Positions 42,107 through 51,968 are shown, numbered from the stretch's first letter. The stretch: DNA of 64,000 nucleotides from Clostridium lundense DSM 17049 (GCF_000619945.1 NZ_JHVC01000018.1:1-64000), one strand, 5' to 3'. The notes: a model not told the origin generated them from the letters alone. Made by a program: numbers and translations.

Positions 42107-42715
42107 TTACACCTTTTTTAGAAGCATTTTAATACCAAAATATATTAATAAAAATCCAACAATTATATTTAATATTTGTATTATGCTATTTGGGAAAAAT
42201 TCTTTAGCAAAACTTCCCATTAAAGCTATTAGAGTTAAAAAGAAAACTGTAGACAGTAATGCTCCAAAGCCAAATGAATAAATATCTGTTCTTTTCATAT
42301 TTTCTTCTGCTACTTTGGTTGAAAATACACCTGCCCAAAAAATTATTGTAAGAGGATTTGAAGCAGTAAGAATTAATGCATGAGCAAATACATTATTTGA
42401 ATTGGATAGGTTTTGCAAACTTAAGCTTGGAAGAAAGTTAATATTAAATTGACCTAAAACTGTGCTGAATCCAAAAATTAGTAATATCATAGCACCAAAT
42501 ATTTTTAAACATATTCTTATATTCTTCTTATCAATAATTGAAGCTATTCCAAGGATGGCAACAATAATAAAAAGCGCATCTATTAAAGCAACTCCCAGTA
42601 CTCCAGTTTCTGCAATATAAAATCCTTTTAATGAGGACATTTGAAATATAAAAATACAAACAGGGCCTATAGCAAGCTGCAATAGCATGCCAAATTTAAA
42701 ACCTTCTAGAATCAT
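42107..42715 (-). CDS. LysE-family amino acid exporter
   Basis: A 202-residue membrane protein with six segments. GMLLQLAIGPVCIFIFQM and ASNPLTIIFWAGVF are the family patterns (LQxxxGPVC and NPxxIxFW). It exports amino acids or related compounds; the substrate cannot be told. It is transcribed alone on the minus strand with CTCCATTAG-type weak RBS sequence (AGGTGACAAAATG on the coding strand). Confidence 0.9.
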   Translation of the reverse strand: MILEGFKFGMLLQLAIGPVCIFIFQMSSLKGFYIAETGVLGVALIDALFIIVAILGIASIIDKKNIRICLKIFGAMILLIFGFSTVLGQFNINFLPSLSLQNLSNSNNVFAHALILTASNPLTIIFWAGVFSTKVAEENMKRTDIYSFGFGALLSTVFFLTLIALMGSFAKEFFPNSIIQILNIIVGFLLIYFGIKMLLKKV

Positions 42716-42966
42716 TTTGTCACCTACTTCTCCATTAGATTAATATTATTTAACATATAGTTCAATAATATATAAATTATGCATATAAAAAGTATATTAT
42801 ATAAATGCAGTAAAAACAATGATACTAAAAAGCATAGAAATTTATTGAGAGGTGTAAGTTGATTATTTTAGAGGTTTTCTGTGTTTTATCGGATAGACAA
42901 TAATTTTATAAAAGGTAAAATTAAGGTAAGGGATAAACTATAGTATTAAAATGGGGAGGAAAAGAT

Positions 42967-44016
42967 ATGAAAAAATCTATTATAAGCTTACTGTTTGTTT
43001 CAATGATAAGTATGGGACTAGTAGGCTGTGGTTCACAAAAAAGTAGTGGGGAAGTAAGTAAGCCTTCTGACGATAAGGTGTTAACCGTTTACACTGCACG
43101 TAGTGAAAGCTTAAATAATCTAGTAATTCATAACTTTGAAAAGGATACAGGAATTAAAGTAGAAATGGTAGTAGCAGGTACAGGAGAGCTACAAAAACGT
43201 GTAGCATCAGAAAAAAATAGTCCTTTAGGAGATATATTATGGGCTGCTGATGAAACTATGCTTGCATCTTCTAAAGACTTATTTATGAAATATGTTTCTC
43301 CAGAAGATGCTAACATGGGTGATGCGTTTAAAAATAAAACAGGATATTTTTCACCATGTTTTGCAGATCCAACAGTGTTTATTGTAAATAAAGATTTAAT
43401 TGGAAACATTAAAATAGAAGGTTTTAAGGACCTTTTAAATCCAGCTTTAAAGGGCAAAATTGCATTTGGTGATCCAACAAATTCAAGTTCTGCATTCCAA
43501 TCACTTATGGCAATGTTATATGCTATGGGAAAAGATGGAGATCCAATGTCTGAACAAGCATGGAATTTTGTAGATAAGTTTATTGCAAATCTTGACGGTA
43601 AGATGTCAAGAAGTTCTGGTCAACTTCATAAGAGTGTTGCAGATGGTGAATATCCTATTGGTTTAACATGGGAAGATCCAGCAGCAAACTATGTTAAAAA
43701 TGGAGCACCAGTTAATGTAGTATTTCCAAAAGAAGGAGCTATATTTCCTGGGGAATCTGTTCAAATTATAAATAATTGTAAGCATCCTGAAAATGCTAAG
43801 AAGTTTGTAGATTACTTACTTTCTGAAAAGACACAAAATGCAGTAGGAACTCAACTTACTGTTCGTCCGCTTAGAAAAGGAGCCAAGCTTGCATCATATA
43901 TGGTGCCAATTGAGAAAATTAAAATTACACCTAATTATAGTGAAAGCTGGGTAGCAGAAAATAAAAACAAAGTAACAGCAAAATTTAATGAGCATCTTGA
44001 AAAATCAAAAAAATAA
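42967..44016 (+). CDS. ABC transporter substrate-binding lipoprotein (ferric iron / phosphonate type)
   Basis: A 349-residue lipoprotein with lipobox GLVGC. The fold opens with LTVYTARSESLNNLVIHNFE, as in the AfuA/FbpA/PhnS/PgtC group of type-2 periplasmic-binding proteins, and includes GDILWAADE, GEYPIGLTWEDPAANYVKNG and IFPGESVQIINNCKHPENAKKF. The group includes Fe3+, 2-aminoethylphosphonate and phosphoglycerate binders, and the sequence alone does not decide between them. It is followed by the ATPase and a fused permease, then a YesM/YesN-type two-component system. RBS GGGGAGG. Confidence 0.9.
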   Translation: MKKSIISLLFVSMISMGLVGCGSQKSSGEVSKPSDDKVLTVYTARSESLNNLVIHNFEKDTGIKVEMVVAGTGELQKRVASEKNSPLGDILWAADETMLASSKDLFMKYVSPEDANMGDAFKNKTGYFSPCFADPTVFIVNKDLIGNIKIEGFKDLLNPALKGKIAFGDPTNSSSAFQSLMAMLYAMGKDGDPMSEQAWNFVDKFIANLDGKMSRSSGQLHKSVADGEYPIGLTWEDPAANYVKNGAPVNVVFPKEGAIFPGESVQIINNCKHPENAKKFVDYLLSEKTQNAVGTQLTVRPLRKGAKLASYMVPIEKIKITPNYSESWVAENKNKVTAKFNEHLEKSKK

Positions 44017-44039
44017 TAGACTCCCTGTAATATGGTAGA

Positions 44040-44092
44040 AAAAGAGGTATTAGGACTTTATGTAAAAGTATAGTCCTATGATCCTCTTTTAT
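44040..44092 (+). terminator. attenuator-like long hairpin between binding protein and ATPase genes
   Basis: AAAAGAGG and CCTCTTTT flank an inner stem AGGACT/AGTCCT. The total structure spans about 52 bases with little T-run beyond TTTTAT. It would allow more binding protein than membrane complex to be made. Confidence 0.55.
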
Positions 44093-44143
44093 ATCATATA
44101 GCCATTTAAACATTACTATAAACAAGAAAAAAAGGAGTAAATT

Positions 44144-45244
44144 ATGAGTGTTTCTATTAATATAGACAAAGTTATAAAAAAATACGGCAATGATATTATT
44201 ATTAATAAATTATCTCTCAATATAAAGCCAGGGGAACTGTTTACATTACTTGGACCATCTGGCTGTGGAAAGACTACATTATTACGTATGATTATAGGTT
44301 TCAATTCTATAGATGGCGGTGAAATTAAGCTTGATGATAAGGTTATAAATAATATTCCTCCTGAAAAACGAAATATGGGAATGGTTTTTCAGAACTATGC
44401 TATTTTTCCACATATGTCTGTTAAGGATAATGTAGCATTTGGATTAAAAAATCGTAAGGTGCCTAAAGCAGATATTGAAAAACAGGTTGAGGAAATGTTA
44501 AAAATAGTAAAGATAGATCATTTAAAAGATAGAATGCCATCAAAGCTTTCTGGCGGACAGCAACAACGTGTGGCTTTAGCAAGAGCAATTGTTGTTCATC
44601 CAGAAGTATTGCTTATGGACGAACCATTATCTAACCTTGATGCTAAATTAAGAGTTGAAATGAGAAATGCGGTAAAAAAAATACAAAACAAAATTGGAAT
44701 TACTACAGTATATGTTACTCATGACCAAGAAGAAGCGCTTGCTATTTCAGATAGAATTGCTGTTATGTATAATGGGGTGATTCAGCAGATTGGCAAGCCT
44801 AAGGAAATATATCAGCGACCAGCTAATATTTTTGTATCTACTTTTATTGGACTTTCTAATATCGTAGAAGGAACCATATCTATTAATGAAAATGGAGAAA
44901 AGAAACTTGTGCTTTTAGAAAACTATCAAGTAACCATAAATAATTTAGACCTTTCAGTAACAGATGGGCAACGTGTTTTAATATCCATTCGTCCAGAGGA
45001 ATTTATTATTAATAGTAGTAATGGAGAAGGGATTAAATGTACTATTAAAAGTAGTGTGTTTTTAGGACTTACTACTCACTATTTTGTAGAACTTCCTAAT
45101 GGTGAAGAAGTTGAAGTAATTCAAAATTCAGATGTAGAAGACATTATTCCAGATGAAACTAAGGTAAGTCTTTCTGTAGACCCTAGGAAAATAAATGTTT
45201 TCCATTATGAAAATAAATGTACTTTGATAAAAGAGGTGATTTAG
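44144..45244 (+). CDS. ABC transporter ATP-binding protein (FbpC/PotA-like)
   Basis: A 366-residue ATPase. Walker A GPSGCGKT, Q-loop region NYAIFPHMSVKDNVAFGLKN, signature LSGGQQQRVALARAI, Walker B LLMDEPLSNLDA, switch His in VYVTHDQEEA. The C-terminal 120 residues form a TOBE-type domain. It powers the importer formed with the fused permease that starts 2 bases downstream. RBS AAAAGGAG. Confidence 0.95.
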   Translation: MSVSINIDKVIKKYGNDIIINKLSLNIKPGELFTLLGPSGCGKTTLLRMIIGFNSIDGGEIKLDDKVINNIPPEKRNMGMVFQNYAIFPHMSVKDNVAFGLKNRKVPKADIEKQVEEMLKIVKIDHLKDRMPSKLSGGQQQRVALARAIVVHPEVLLMDEPLSNLDAKLRVEMRNAVKKIQNKIGITTVYVTHDQEEALAISDRIAVMYNGVIQQIGKPKEIYQRPANIFVSTFIGLSNIVEGTISINENGEKKLVLLENYQVTINNLDLSVTDGQRVLISIRPEEFIINSSNGEGIKCTIKSSVFLGLTTHYFVELPNGEEVEVIQNSDVEDIIPDETKVSLSVDPRKINVFHYENKCTLIKEVI

Positions 45245-45245
45245 A

Positions 45246-46910
45246 TTGAATGAACTACGTGAAAAACGTTACAATATCTGGATGACCTTTACTTTTATCA
45301 TTTTAGCAATTTTTATTCTATTTATTATTTATCCTTTGGTTTTAGTGCTTTATAAAAGTTTCTTAGACCCAATTTCCAATAAAATAACTTTAAGTTATTT
45401 TATAAAGTTTTTTTCTAAAAAATTTTATTGGAGTACATTAGTGAATAGTTTTAAGGTTACTATATGTGCCACATTTCTTTCTGTTGCAATAGGTTTACCT
45501 ATGGCATATATAATGAGAAGTATTAAAATATCTGGAAGTGGTATATTGGATATTTTAATAGTAATATCATATTTATCGCCACCTTTTATTGGTGCTTATG
45601 CTTGGATTCAACTACTAGGAAGAAATGGTGCTTTAACAAAAATTCTTAATTCCATGTTTCATACAAAATTAAATGGAATTTATGGATTTGCAGGTATTGT
45701 TCTTGTATTTACATTACAGTCCTATCCATTAGTTTATATGTATATATCGGGAGCTTTAAAGAACCTTGACAATTCTTTAAATGAAGCTGCTGAAAGCTTA
45801 GGATGTACCGGTGTGAAACGTATTTTTACTATTATTATGCCACTAGTTATGCCAACTATATTTGCTAGTTCCTTATTGGTTTTTATGAGGGTATTTGCAG
45901 ATTTTGGAACACCTATGCTTATTGGTGAGGGATTTAAAACAATTCCTGTATTAATTTATAATCAGTTTATGAGTGAAGTTGGTGGAGATGATGGCTTTGC
46001 TGCTGCACTTTGTGTAATTGTTATAACTGTAGCTATTTTGCTTTTCTTTATACAACGTTTTTTTGCAAATCGTAACACATATTCTATGACAGCATTAAAA
46101 CCTATGATTGCTAAAAAGACAACGGGAATTAAAAACTTTTTTGCTCATTTATTTGTTTATTTTGTTGTGCTTTTATCAATAATACCACAGGTGGTGGTAA
46201 TATATACATCATTTTTAAATAATAATGGTGGTCAAGTATTTACGGGAGGTTTTTCATTAAAAAGCTATAAGGCAACTTTATTTGCAAAAGATAATTCAGT
46301 TATTATGAATACTTATATTTTTGGGCTTATGGCTATAGTAATTATTGTTATACTAGGTGTTTTGATTTCATATTTAACTGTAAGAAAACGAAATTTATTT
46401 ACTAGTCTATTAGATACTATTACTATGTTCCCATATATTATACCAGGTTCTGTTTTAGGAATTGCTTTTTTATTTGCATTCAGTAGGAAACCACTTCTAT
46501 TAAGTGGAACTGCATTAATTATGATCATTGCATTTTCTATTAGAAGAATGCCTTACACTATTCGTTCCAGTACAGCAATTATTGGACAAATAAGTCCTAG
46601 TGTAGAGGAGGCAGCTATAAGTCTTGGTGCATCAGAGATAAAATCCTTTGCTAAAATAACAGTGCCAATGATGATGCCAGGTGTACTTTCAGGTGCTATT
46701 ATGAGTTGGGTAACAGTAATTAGTGAATTAAGTTCATCAATTATTCTTTATACTACAGGTACTCAAACGCTTACAGTTTCTATATACACAGAAGTTATTC
46801 GTGGAAACTATGGAAACGCTTCTGCATATTCCACAATATTAACACTTACAGCTATCCTATCGCTATTGTTATTCTTTAAATTATCAGGAAAACGTGAAAT
46901 AAGTATTTAG
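45246..46910 (+). CDS. ABC transporter permease, two fused permease domains (FbpB-like)
   Basis: A 554-residue protein with 12 membrane segments and two EAA loops (NEAAESLGCTGVKRIFTIIMP and EEAAISLGASEIKSFAKITV, each in its half), so one polypeptide supplies both halves of the channel, as in FbpB and SfuB. It starts at TTG 45246 with AGAGGTGA upstream. It ends in a strong terminator, separating it from the kinase gene. Confidence 0.94.
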   Translation: MNELREKRYNIWMTFTFIILAIFILFIIYPLVLVLYKSFLDPISNKITLSYFIKFFSKKFYWSTLVNSFKVTICATFLSVAIGLPMAYIMRSIKISGSGILDILIVISYLSPPFIGAYAWIQLLGRNGALTKILNSMFHTKLNGIYGFAGIVLVFTLQSYPLVYMYISGALKNLDNSLNEAAESLGCTGVKRIFTIIMPLVMPTIFASSLLVFMRVFADFGTPMLIGEGFKTIPVLIYNQFMSEVGGDDGFAAALCVIVITVAILLFFIQRFFANRNTYSMTALKPMIAKKTTGIKNFFAHLFVYFVVLLSIIPQVVVIYTSFLNNNGGQVFTGGFSLKSYKATLFAKDNSVIMNTYIFGLMAIVIIVILGVLISYLTVRKRNLFTSLLDTITMFPYIIPGSVLGIAFLFAFSRKPLLLSGTALIMIIAFSIRRMPYTIRSSTAIIGQISPSVEEAAISLGASEIKSFAKITVPMMMPGVLSGAIMSWVTVISELSSSIILYTTGTQTLTVSIYTEVIRGNYGNASAYSTILTLTAILSLLLFFKLSGKREISI

Positions 46911-46950
46911 TAATAGAATCCGGTATATATCGGATTCTATTACTTTTTTA
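46911..46950 (+). terminator. rho-independent terminator after the importer operon
   Basis: TAATAGAATCCG and CGGATTCTATTA form a 12-pair stem with an 8-base loop, then CTTTTTT. Confidence 0.9.
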
Positions 46951-47048
46951 TTTAATATACTATTTACTAATTTGATATGGAAGGTGGCTTTAATTTAATG
47001 AAATATGTTATACTAAAGAAAAAATGGAATTTTATAGGTGGACAGGAA

Positions 47049-48755
47049 ATGAAAAAATACACAAAATTTAAAGACTATATGAAATACTCATTTATTAAAT
47101 ATGCTATTGCATTAATTTTACTTGTATTTATTTTGTTTATTACTTCTATGTTTATAAATATTAATTTTTCAACTATTAAATCTAATAAAATATGTAATAG
47201 AGTAGTAAGTGATTTTGTTGACAACCAATGCACATCATATTATGGAAACATAAATACTTTGTCCCAAAATGAAATTATTAAAAATGCTTTACTAAAAAAA
47301 TCTAAAATTACAGAAGTTAATTATTTGTTGTACAACTTTTGCAATAAACAATGGATCAAATCCAATTTTATACTGCTGGACAAGCATAAAAATATAGTTT
47401 CATCTAATTTATATAAAAGTAATCAGGAATTATTTCCCACAAATGAAGAGATTCAAGATATTATTTTAAAGTTAAATAATAATTGTAATACTGTGCTAAC
47501 TAGCAGTGTGAGGAGTCAGTATGATAATGATCAAAATTCAAATATTTTATTTGGCAAGGCAGTTACCTATAAAAGTGAAATTATTGGATACTTAATTTTT
47601 CAATTACGCAATAGTGGATTTAATAATTTTGTAATTAATAAGAATGCAGATATTATAATTATAACTGACCAATTTGATAATGTGATTTTTTCTAGCAATA
47701 GAATGATAATTGATTCTATTGGAAAGTATAAGATTAATTTTAATAGAAAAAACATTACAAAGGTTAAGGGAAGGCCATATTATGTTACAGTAAATAAGGT
47801 ACAAAATAATAACATGAAAATTTTAACTATGACCTCCATTGGTATGCAACAACAGTTTTTATTATTTGGAATTATAGTGATTTGCACCGTAAGTATTTTT
47901 TTGATTATTCTTGTAATTTTTTTAGCAGATAAGATGACCACAAGAAATCTTAATTCATTACATATATTATTAGAAGCGGTTAGCCAGTGTAGAGAAGGAA
48001 ATATGGAATATCGTATACAATCAAAAACCTTTGAGGAATTTCAAATACTTTATGATGAGTTTAATAATATGATGTCAAGAATCCAAGCATTAATTAAGAA
48101 AAACAACGAAATTTCTGAACGAAAACGATTAATGGAGATAAAGCATTTAGAAGGACAATTTAATCCGCATTTTGTATTTAATGTTCTTGAAACACTGCAT
48201 TATCAAATGCTTCTTGATCAAGGACAAGCATCAAAAATGTTGATTTCTTTTGCAAATCTTATGCGTTACAGCATTAATTATGGAAGCACGCAAGTCTCAA
48301 TAAAAACTGATATACAATATGTAAGTAATTATTTAATGTTACAAAAGATGCGTTATAATAAAAGGCTAGATTATGAAATTGATATTAAGAAAGATTTGAT
48401 GAATTGTAAAATTCCAAAGTTACTAATACAGCCTATAGTAGAGAACAGCTTAGTTCATGGATTAGAAAGTTCTCCTTGCATTACTGTGAAAATTTCTGGA
48501 TATATTGTAGAAGAAAACATGGAAATTTGTATTGAGGATAATGGGCAGGGAATTGAAGAGAGCCAGTTAAAAAGCTTATTAGGGACATTAAGTGATGAAA
48601 ATGCTATGCCAGAACATATAGGATTATATAATGTTCATAGAGCACTTCAGCTACTATATGGAAAAGATTATGGTATAACAATTGAAAGTAAGTATGGCAT
48701 TGGAACAAAAGTTATTTTAAAAATTCCAATTACGGAGAGTGATGATTGTGTATAA
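47049..48755 (+). CDS. YesM-type sensor histidine kinase
   Basis: A 568-residue membrane kinase from the ATG at 47049 (AGGTGG 7 bases upstream); a start at 46998 with AAGGTGG 10 bases upstream is also possible. Membrane segments at about 17-38 and 278-300 enclose a large external sensor. HAMP, then His_kinase motif EGQFNPHFVFNVLETLHYQM with the phosphorylated His in NPHF, N-box LIQPIVENSLVHGLE and GQG box. The adjacent AraC-type regulator completes the pair. Both probably control the importer just upstream, which is inference from position. Confidence 0.92.
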   Translation: MKKYTKFKDYMKYSFIKYAIALILLVFILFITSMFININFSTIKSNKICNRVVSDFVDNQCTSYYGNINTLSQNEIIKNALLKKSKITEVNYLLYNFCNKQWIKSNFILLDKHKNIVSSNLYKSNQELFPTNEEIQDIILKLNNNCNTVLTSSVRSQYDNDQNSNILFGKAVTYKSEIIGYLIFQLRNSGFNNFVINKNADIIIITDQFDNVIFSSNRMIIDSIGKYKINFNRKNITKVKGRPYYVTVNKVQNNNMKILTMTSIGMQQQFLLFGIIVICTVSIFLIILVIFLADKMTTRNLNSLHILLEAVSQCREGNMEYRIQSKTFEEFQILYDEFNNMMSRIQALIKKNNEISERKRLMEIKHLEGQFNPHFVFNVLETLHYQMLLDQGQASKMLISFANLMRYSINYGSTQVSIKTDIQYVSNYLMLQKMRYNKRLDYEIDIKKDLMNCKIPKLLIQPIVENSLVHGLESSPCITVKISGYIVEENMEICIEDNGQGIEESQLKSLLGTLSDENAMPEHIGLYNVHRALQLLYGKDYGITIESKYGIGTKVILKIPITESDDCV

Positions 48756-49539
48756 AATTCTTATTGTTGAAGATGAAGATATAATACGTAAGGGTCTTAT
48801 ATATATGGTAGATTGGCTAAAGGTTAATTGTATTGTGGTAGGGGAAGCTACGGATGGAAAGGATGGGCTAGATAAAATTAAAAGCCTTCGTCCAGATATT
48901 GTGATTACTGATGTAAAGATGCCTTTTAAAGATGGTATTCAAATGCTAGAGGAAAGTATAAGAGAATATGGTTATGAAGCTATTATCATTTCCGGATACA
49001 GCGAATTTGAATATGCTAAAAAGGCAATTACATTAAATGTTACGGAATATCTATTAAAGCCCATTGATTTTGAATATTTATATAGAACAATTAACAGCCT
49101 AACAGATAAAATTGATCATAATAAAAAAATTAAAGAATATATAAAAAATGCTCATAAAGTACAGCCAATAAGCATACTTGATTTAAAATATTATAATTCC
49201 AATCCATATAAGAGTAAATATGTAACTAGAATGCTTGAATATATTAAAACTGAATATGTACATAAAATTTCCCTTGCAGATTTAAGTAAAGAAATTAAGA
49301 TTTCCTCTGCACATCTCAATGCAAAATTTAAAGAGGAAACCTCATATACTTTTAATGATTTTTTAAACCGTTATCGCATTATACAGTCAATAGAATTGCT
49401 AAAGATAGGTGATATGAAGGAATATGAAATTGCAGAAACAGTAGGTTTTAAGGATTATAAATACTTTATTCAAGTTTTTAAAAAATATATAGGATGTTCT
49501 CCAAGTAAGTTTTTAGAGATTAATAAATGGAACTTTTGA
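48748..49539 (+). CDS. YesN/AraC-type response regulator
   Basis: A 263-residue regulator. The frame opens at 48739, but GGAGAG touches that codon; the GTG at 48748 (MYKILIVEDEDIIRKGL) is 9 bases from it and gives the usual receiver start. Phospho-acceptor Asp in IVITDVKMPFKDG, Lys in YLLKPIDFEYL, and two C-terminal AraC helix-turn-helix motifs (ADLSKEIKISSAHLNAKFKE and EIAETVGFKDYKYFIQVFKK). It overlaps the kinase gene by 8 bases. Confidence 0.93.
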   Translation: MYKILIVEDEDIIRKGLIYMVDWLKVNCIVVGEATDGKDGLDKIKSLRPDIVITDVKMPFKDGIQMLEESIREYGYEAIIISGYSEFEYAKKAITLNVTEYLLKPIDFEYLYRTINSLTDKIDHNKKIKEYIKNAHKVQPISILDLKYYNSNPYKSKYVTRMLEYIKTEYVHKISLADLSKEIKISSAHLNAKFKEETSYTFNDFLNRYRIIQSIELLKIGDMKEYEIAETVGFKDYKYFIQVFKKYIGCSPSKFLEINKWNF

Positions 49540-49634
49540 AAATATGTTAAATTATATGAAGAGGGTTATTATTATGGACATTATAATTTAGAAAAAAGCT
49601 TAGATATTTATACAGTTGGGGCATAAAATCTGCA

Positions 49635-49661
49635 GAGTGTTTAAATAACACTCCTTTTTTA
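49635..49661 (+). terminator. rho-independent terminator
   Basis: GAGTGTT and AACACTC with a 5-base loop, followed by CTTTTTTAT. Confidence 0.8.
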
Positions 49662-49729
49662 TTTGAAAGAGGACAATTTATTGTAATAACACATATTATA
49701 TAATATAGCATTTTTGGGGAGGAAATTAA

Positions 49730-50170
49730 GTGAAATATAATGATATATCAATACATGGAGTAACAGCTTCAGAAAAAGTTTATAGAAACTTGAGAAATAT
49801 TAAATATTCCAAATTAGTAGAAACTAATACTCTTAAGTTATCATATATACCTTATGAAATATCTAAGATATTAAGTATAGCTATAGGTATTAGTATAAAA
49901 ACATTTAAAAAAACGCAGTTGGAAAAGGGATGTAAAGTAAACATTATAGGTTTTAGAAATATAGATATAGACTATCTATCAGATGATCCAGATAAAGAGG
50001 TTCATCAACTAAATTATAAAATACCTTTTTCAACAGAAATGGTATACCGCAATGATGACATTAGTGTAAAAAATGTATATGCACCAGTAGACAAATTGAA
50101 TTTAAAAATTATAGATCCAAAGAAATTAGAGTTGACAACAAGATTATATATAGCTCCCTTGGTTTTATGA
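49730..50170 (+). CDS. SPOCS/DUF3794 domain protein
   Basis: A 146-residue protein starting at GTG 49730 with GGGGAGG upstream. A single beta-rich domain (KLSYIPYEISKILSIAIGIS, KGCKVNIIGFRNIDIDYLSD, HQLNYKIPFSTEMVY) fits SPOCS (DUF3794), found in spore coat and exosporium proteins such as SafA and CotE-associated families. No LysM is present here. It is one of three consecutive genes that may be spore surface components. Confidence 0.7.
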   Translation: MKYNDISIHGVTASEKVYRNLRNIKYSKLVETNTLKLSYIPYEISKILSIAIGISIKTFKKTQLEKGCKVNIIGFRNIDIDYLSDDPDKEVHQLNYKIPFSTEMVYRNDDISVKNVYAPVDKLNLKIIDPKKLELTTRLYIAPLVL

Positions 50171-50227
50171 TGTCAATAAAAAATGTTAGCATTGTTTTTA
50201 GTAATTTTAATAGGAAAGGAGTAAAAA

Positions 50228-50848
50228 ATGAAAATTAATAACATAGAAATATCAGGTGTTATTAACCAGAAAAGTTTAGATTCTTATGATTTACAATATC
50301 CACGCAAAGAAATATGTGAAACTTTTGGGATTAACTTTTCAGAAGACATGTCTACAGTTGAAACCCCACTACAAATTTTTTTTGATACTGAGGTATTAGA
50401 AAACAAAATAATATATACTCAAGGAGAAAATAAAGTTTTTCTTCATGGTATTATAACAACAAAAATTGTTTATGTTGCTGATGAGGAATCTAAGCCCATT
50501 AATACTGTAGAATTTTATAAGCATTTTTCATGTATACTACCAATAAATAATACAAGCAATAAAGAGATAGCCACTAAAGTTTTTATTGAGGATGCTAGTG
50601 TAATTCAACAAAATGATAGAGGATTTTATGTTGCACTTTTATTATTAATATGTCCTGTGTATGGTAAAGAAATAGATAAATATAAAGAAGTAGAAATTAT
50701 GCCTAAGATAGAAAGCATAAATAAAATTGAGAAGCCTAAAGAAGAAAGTAGAAATTTAACTGTGCCTGCTAAAAATAGTGATATGGATATAGAAATTGAA
50801 TATGATATGAATATGAAAGGGCAATATTTTGAAGCTAATTGGAAATAA
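50228..50848 (+). CDS. SPOCS/DUF3794-like protein with a hydrophilic tail
   Basis: A 206-residue protein. The first 150 residues show the same layout as its upstream neighbour (IEISGVINQKSLDSYDLQYP, KVFLHGIITTKIVYVADEES, VEFYKHFSCILPINNTSNKE). The last 55 residues are charged and probably disordered. RBS GGAAAGGAG. The function is unknown; paralogy with the previous gene is visible by eye and points to a local duplication. Confidence 0.65.
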   Translation: MKINNIEISGVINQKSLDSYDLQYPRKEICETFGINFSEDMSTVETPLQIFFDTEVLENKIIYTQGENKVFLHGIITTKIVYVADEESKPINTVEFYKHFSCILPINNTSNKEIATKVFIEDASVIQQNDRGFYVALLLLICPVYGKEIDKYKEVEIMPKIESINKIEKPKEESRNLTVPAKNSDMDIEIEYDMNMKGQYFEANWK

Positions 50849-50921
50849 CGGTAACAAACTATGCTACCAATTAATATAATGTACTATAAAACAATACATT
50901 AAAAAAGTGGGGGTGCTCTGA

Positions 50922-51416
50922 ATGAGTAAAATTGAGTATACTAAGGAGATTAAGGAAACTAAGGAAATGGACAGAAACTATGAACTGTTAAGCTTTTATC
51001 AAGATGATAGAGCTTCAGCTAGTGCAAATGTACGTTTCAATGCTTGTGAGCTTTGCAAAACTGTTACAATAGATCCTAATCTTGAAGATGTGTCTAGATT
51101 ACTGAGAGTAAGGGTAATACTAGTAAATGTTTGCCCAGGAAAAGAAGTAACAGTAGGATGTATAGTAACAGATAGATCAGGAAGAATATTAGCTTATAAA
51201 TCAGATACCTTTATAGCAATGAGAGACAGAGCTCAGGTAGGAGAAAATGTAAATGTAATTACTGAAGATAAGAGTATTGGCTGTGGATGCCAAGATCCAG
51301 GACACTGCATAGATGTAAGAAGAGCTTTTACATTCATACTTCCTATTAGTGATCTATGTTCACCAATGGATGTAAATGTTAGAGTAATAGCTAATTATAC
51401 TTCACCATGTAATTAA
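50922..51416 (+). CDS. cysteine-rich protein, possible spore surface component
   Basis: A 164-residue protein with nine Cys (42, 45, 71, 80, 121, 123, 129, 146, 163), many in short pairs (CELC, CGCQDPGHC). The middle is beta-rich (LLRVRVILVNVCPGKEVTVG, RILAYKSDTFIAMRDRAQVG). It has no signal peptide. Cys-rich proteins that cross-link are common in clostridial exosporium, and the neighbours are SPOCS proteins, but the role here is inference. RBS GGGGGTG. Confidence 0.75.
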   Translation: MSKIEYTKEIKETKEMDRNYELLSFYQDDRASASANVRFNACELCKTVTIDPNLEDVSRLLRVRVILVNVCPGKEVTVGCIVTDRSGRILAYKSDTFIAMRDRAQVGENVNVITEDKSIGCGCQDPGHCIDVRRAFTFILPISDLCSPMDVNVRVIANYTSPCN

Positions 51417-51479
51417 ACTATAAAGACTAAATAAAGTGTTTTGTAGATAAGTAGCAAGTGTCTATATTTAGTCACCAAA

Positions 51480-51521
51480 GGGGTATTTAATTGGATTAAT
51501 TTTTATCCAATTAAATACCCC
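51480..51521 (+). terminator. strong bidirectional hairpin between the Cys-rich gene and hsp20
   Basis: GGGGTATTTAATTGGAT and ATCCAATTAAATACCCC form a 17-pair perfect stem with an 8-base loop. It lies between two convergent genes. Confidence 0.8.
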
Positions 51522-51527
51522 ATAACA

Positions 51528-51968
51528 TTAATGAATATCAATTTTTCTCTTTTGATTTGTACCCTTATTTAATTTAGGAAGAGTAATTTTTAAAACACCA
51601 TCGTTAAATGAAGCATATATTTTGCTTTCATCCACATTATCTATATAGAAGCTTCTCTTAAACTCACCATAATGCCTTTCTCGTCTAACATAGTTTTCAT
51701 TTTTATCTTCTAAGGAATCATCTCTTTTTGCACTAATTATTAAGTTATTGTTATTAAATTCTATATCAATAGCTTCTTTTTTAATTCCTGGAAGATCCGC
51801 CTCTACTAGATAGTTTTCATCTGTTTCTTTTAAATCAACTTTAATATTTCCTTGTAAGGAATGCATCATTGAAAATAAATCGTCGTCAAAGAAGTTCTTC
51901 AAAAATGGTGAAAATAAATCATCTCTTCCAGTTAAATTATTTTTTCTAAAAGGTATCATATCAAACAT
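51528..51968 (-). CDS. Hsp20/alpha-crystallin family small heat shock protein
   Basis: A 146-residue chaperone with an N-terminal arm (MFDMIPFRKNNLTGRDDLFS), the alpha-crystallin domain (IKVDLKETDENYLVEADLPG, RRERHYGEFKRSFYI, ASFNDGVLKITLPK) and a short tail. This resembles clostridial Hsp18. Such proteins hold unfolding proteins as oligomers without using ATP. The RBS TAGGAGGG lies on the minus strand. Its promoter carries a CtsR-type repeat, so heat control is expected. Confidence 0.95.
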   Translation of the reverse strand: MFDMIPFRKNNLTGRDDLFSPFLKNFFDDDLFSMMHSLQGNIKVDLKETDENYLVEADLPGIKKEAIDIEFNNNNLIISAKRDDSLEDKNENYVRRERHYGEFKRSFYIDNVDESKIYASFNDGVLKITLPKLNKGTNQKRKIDIH

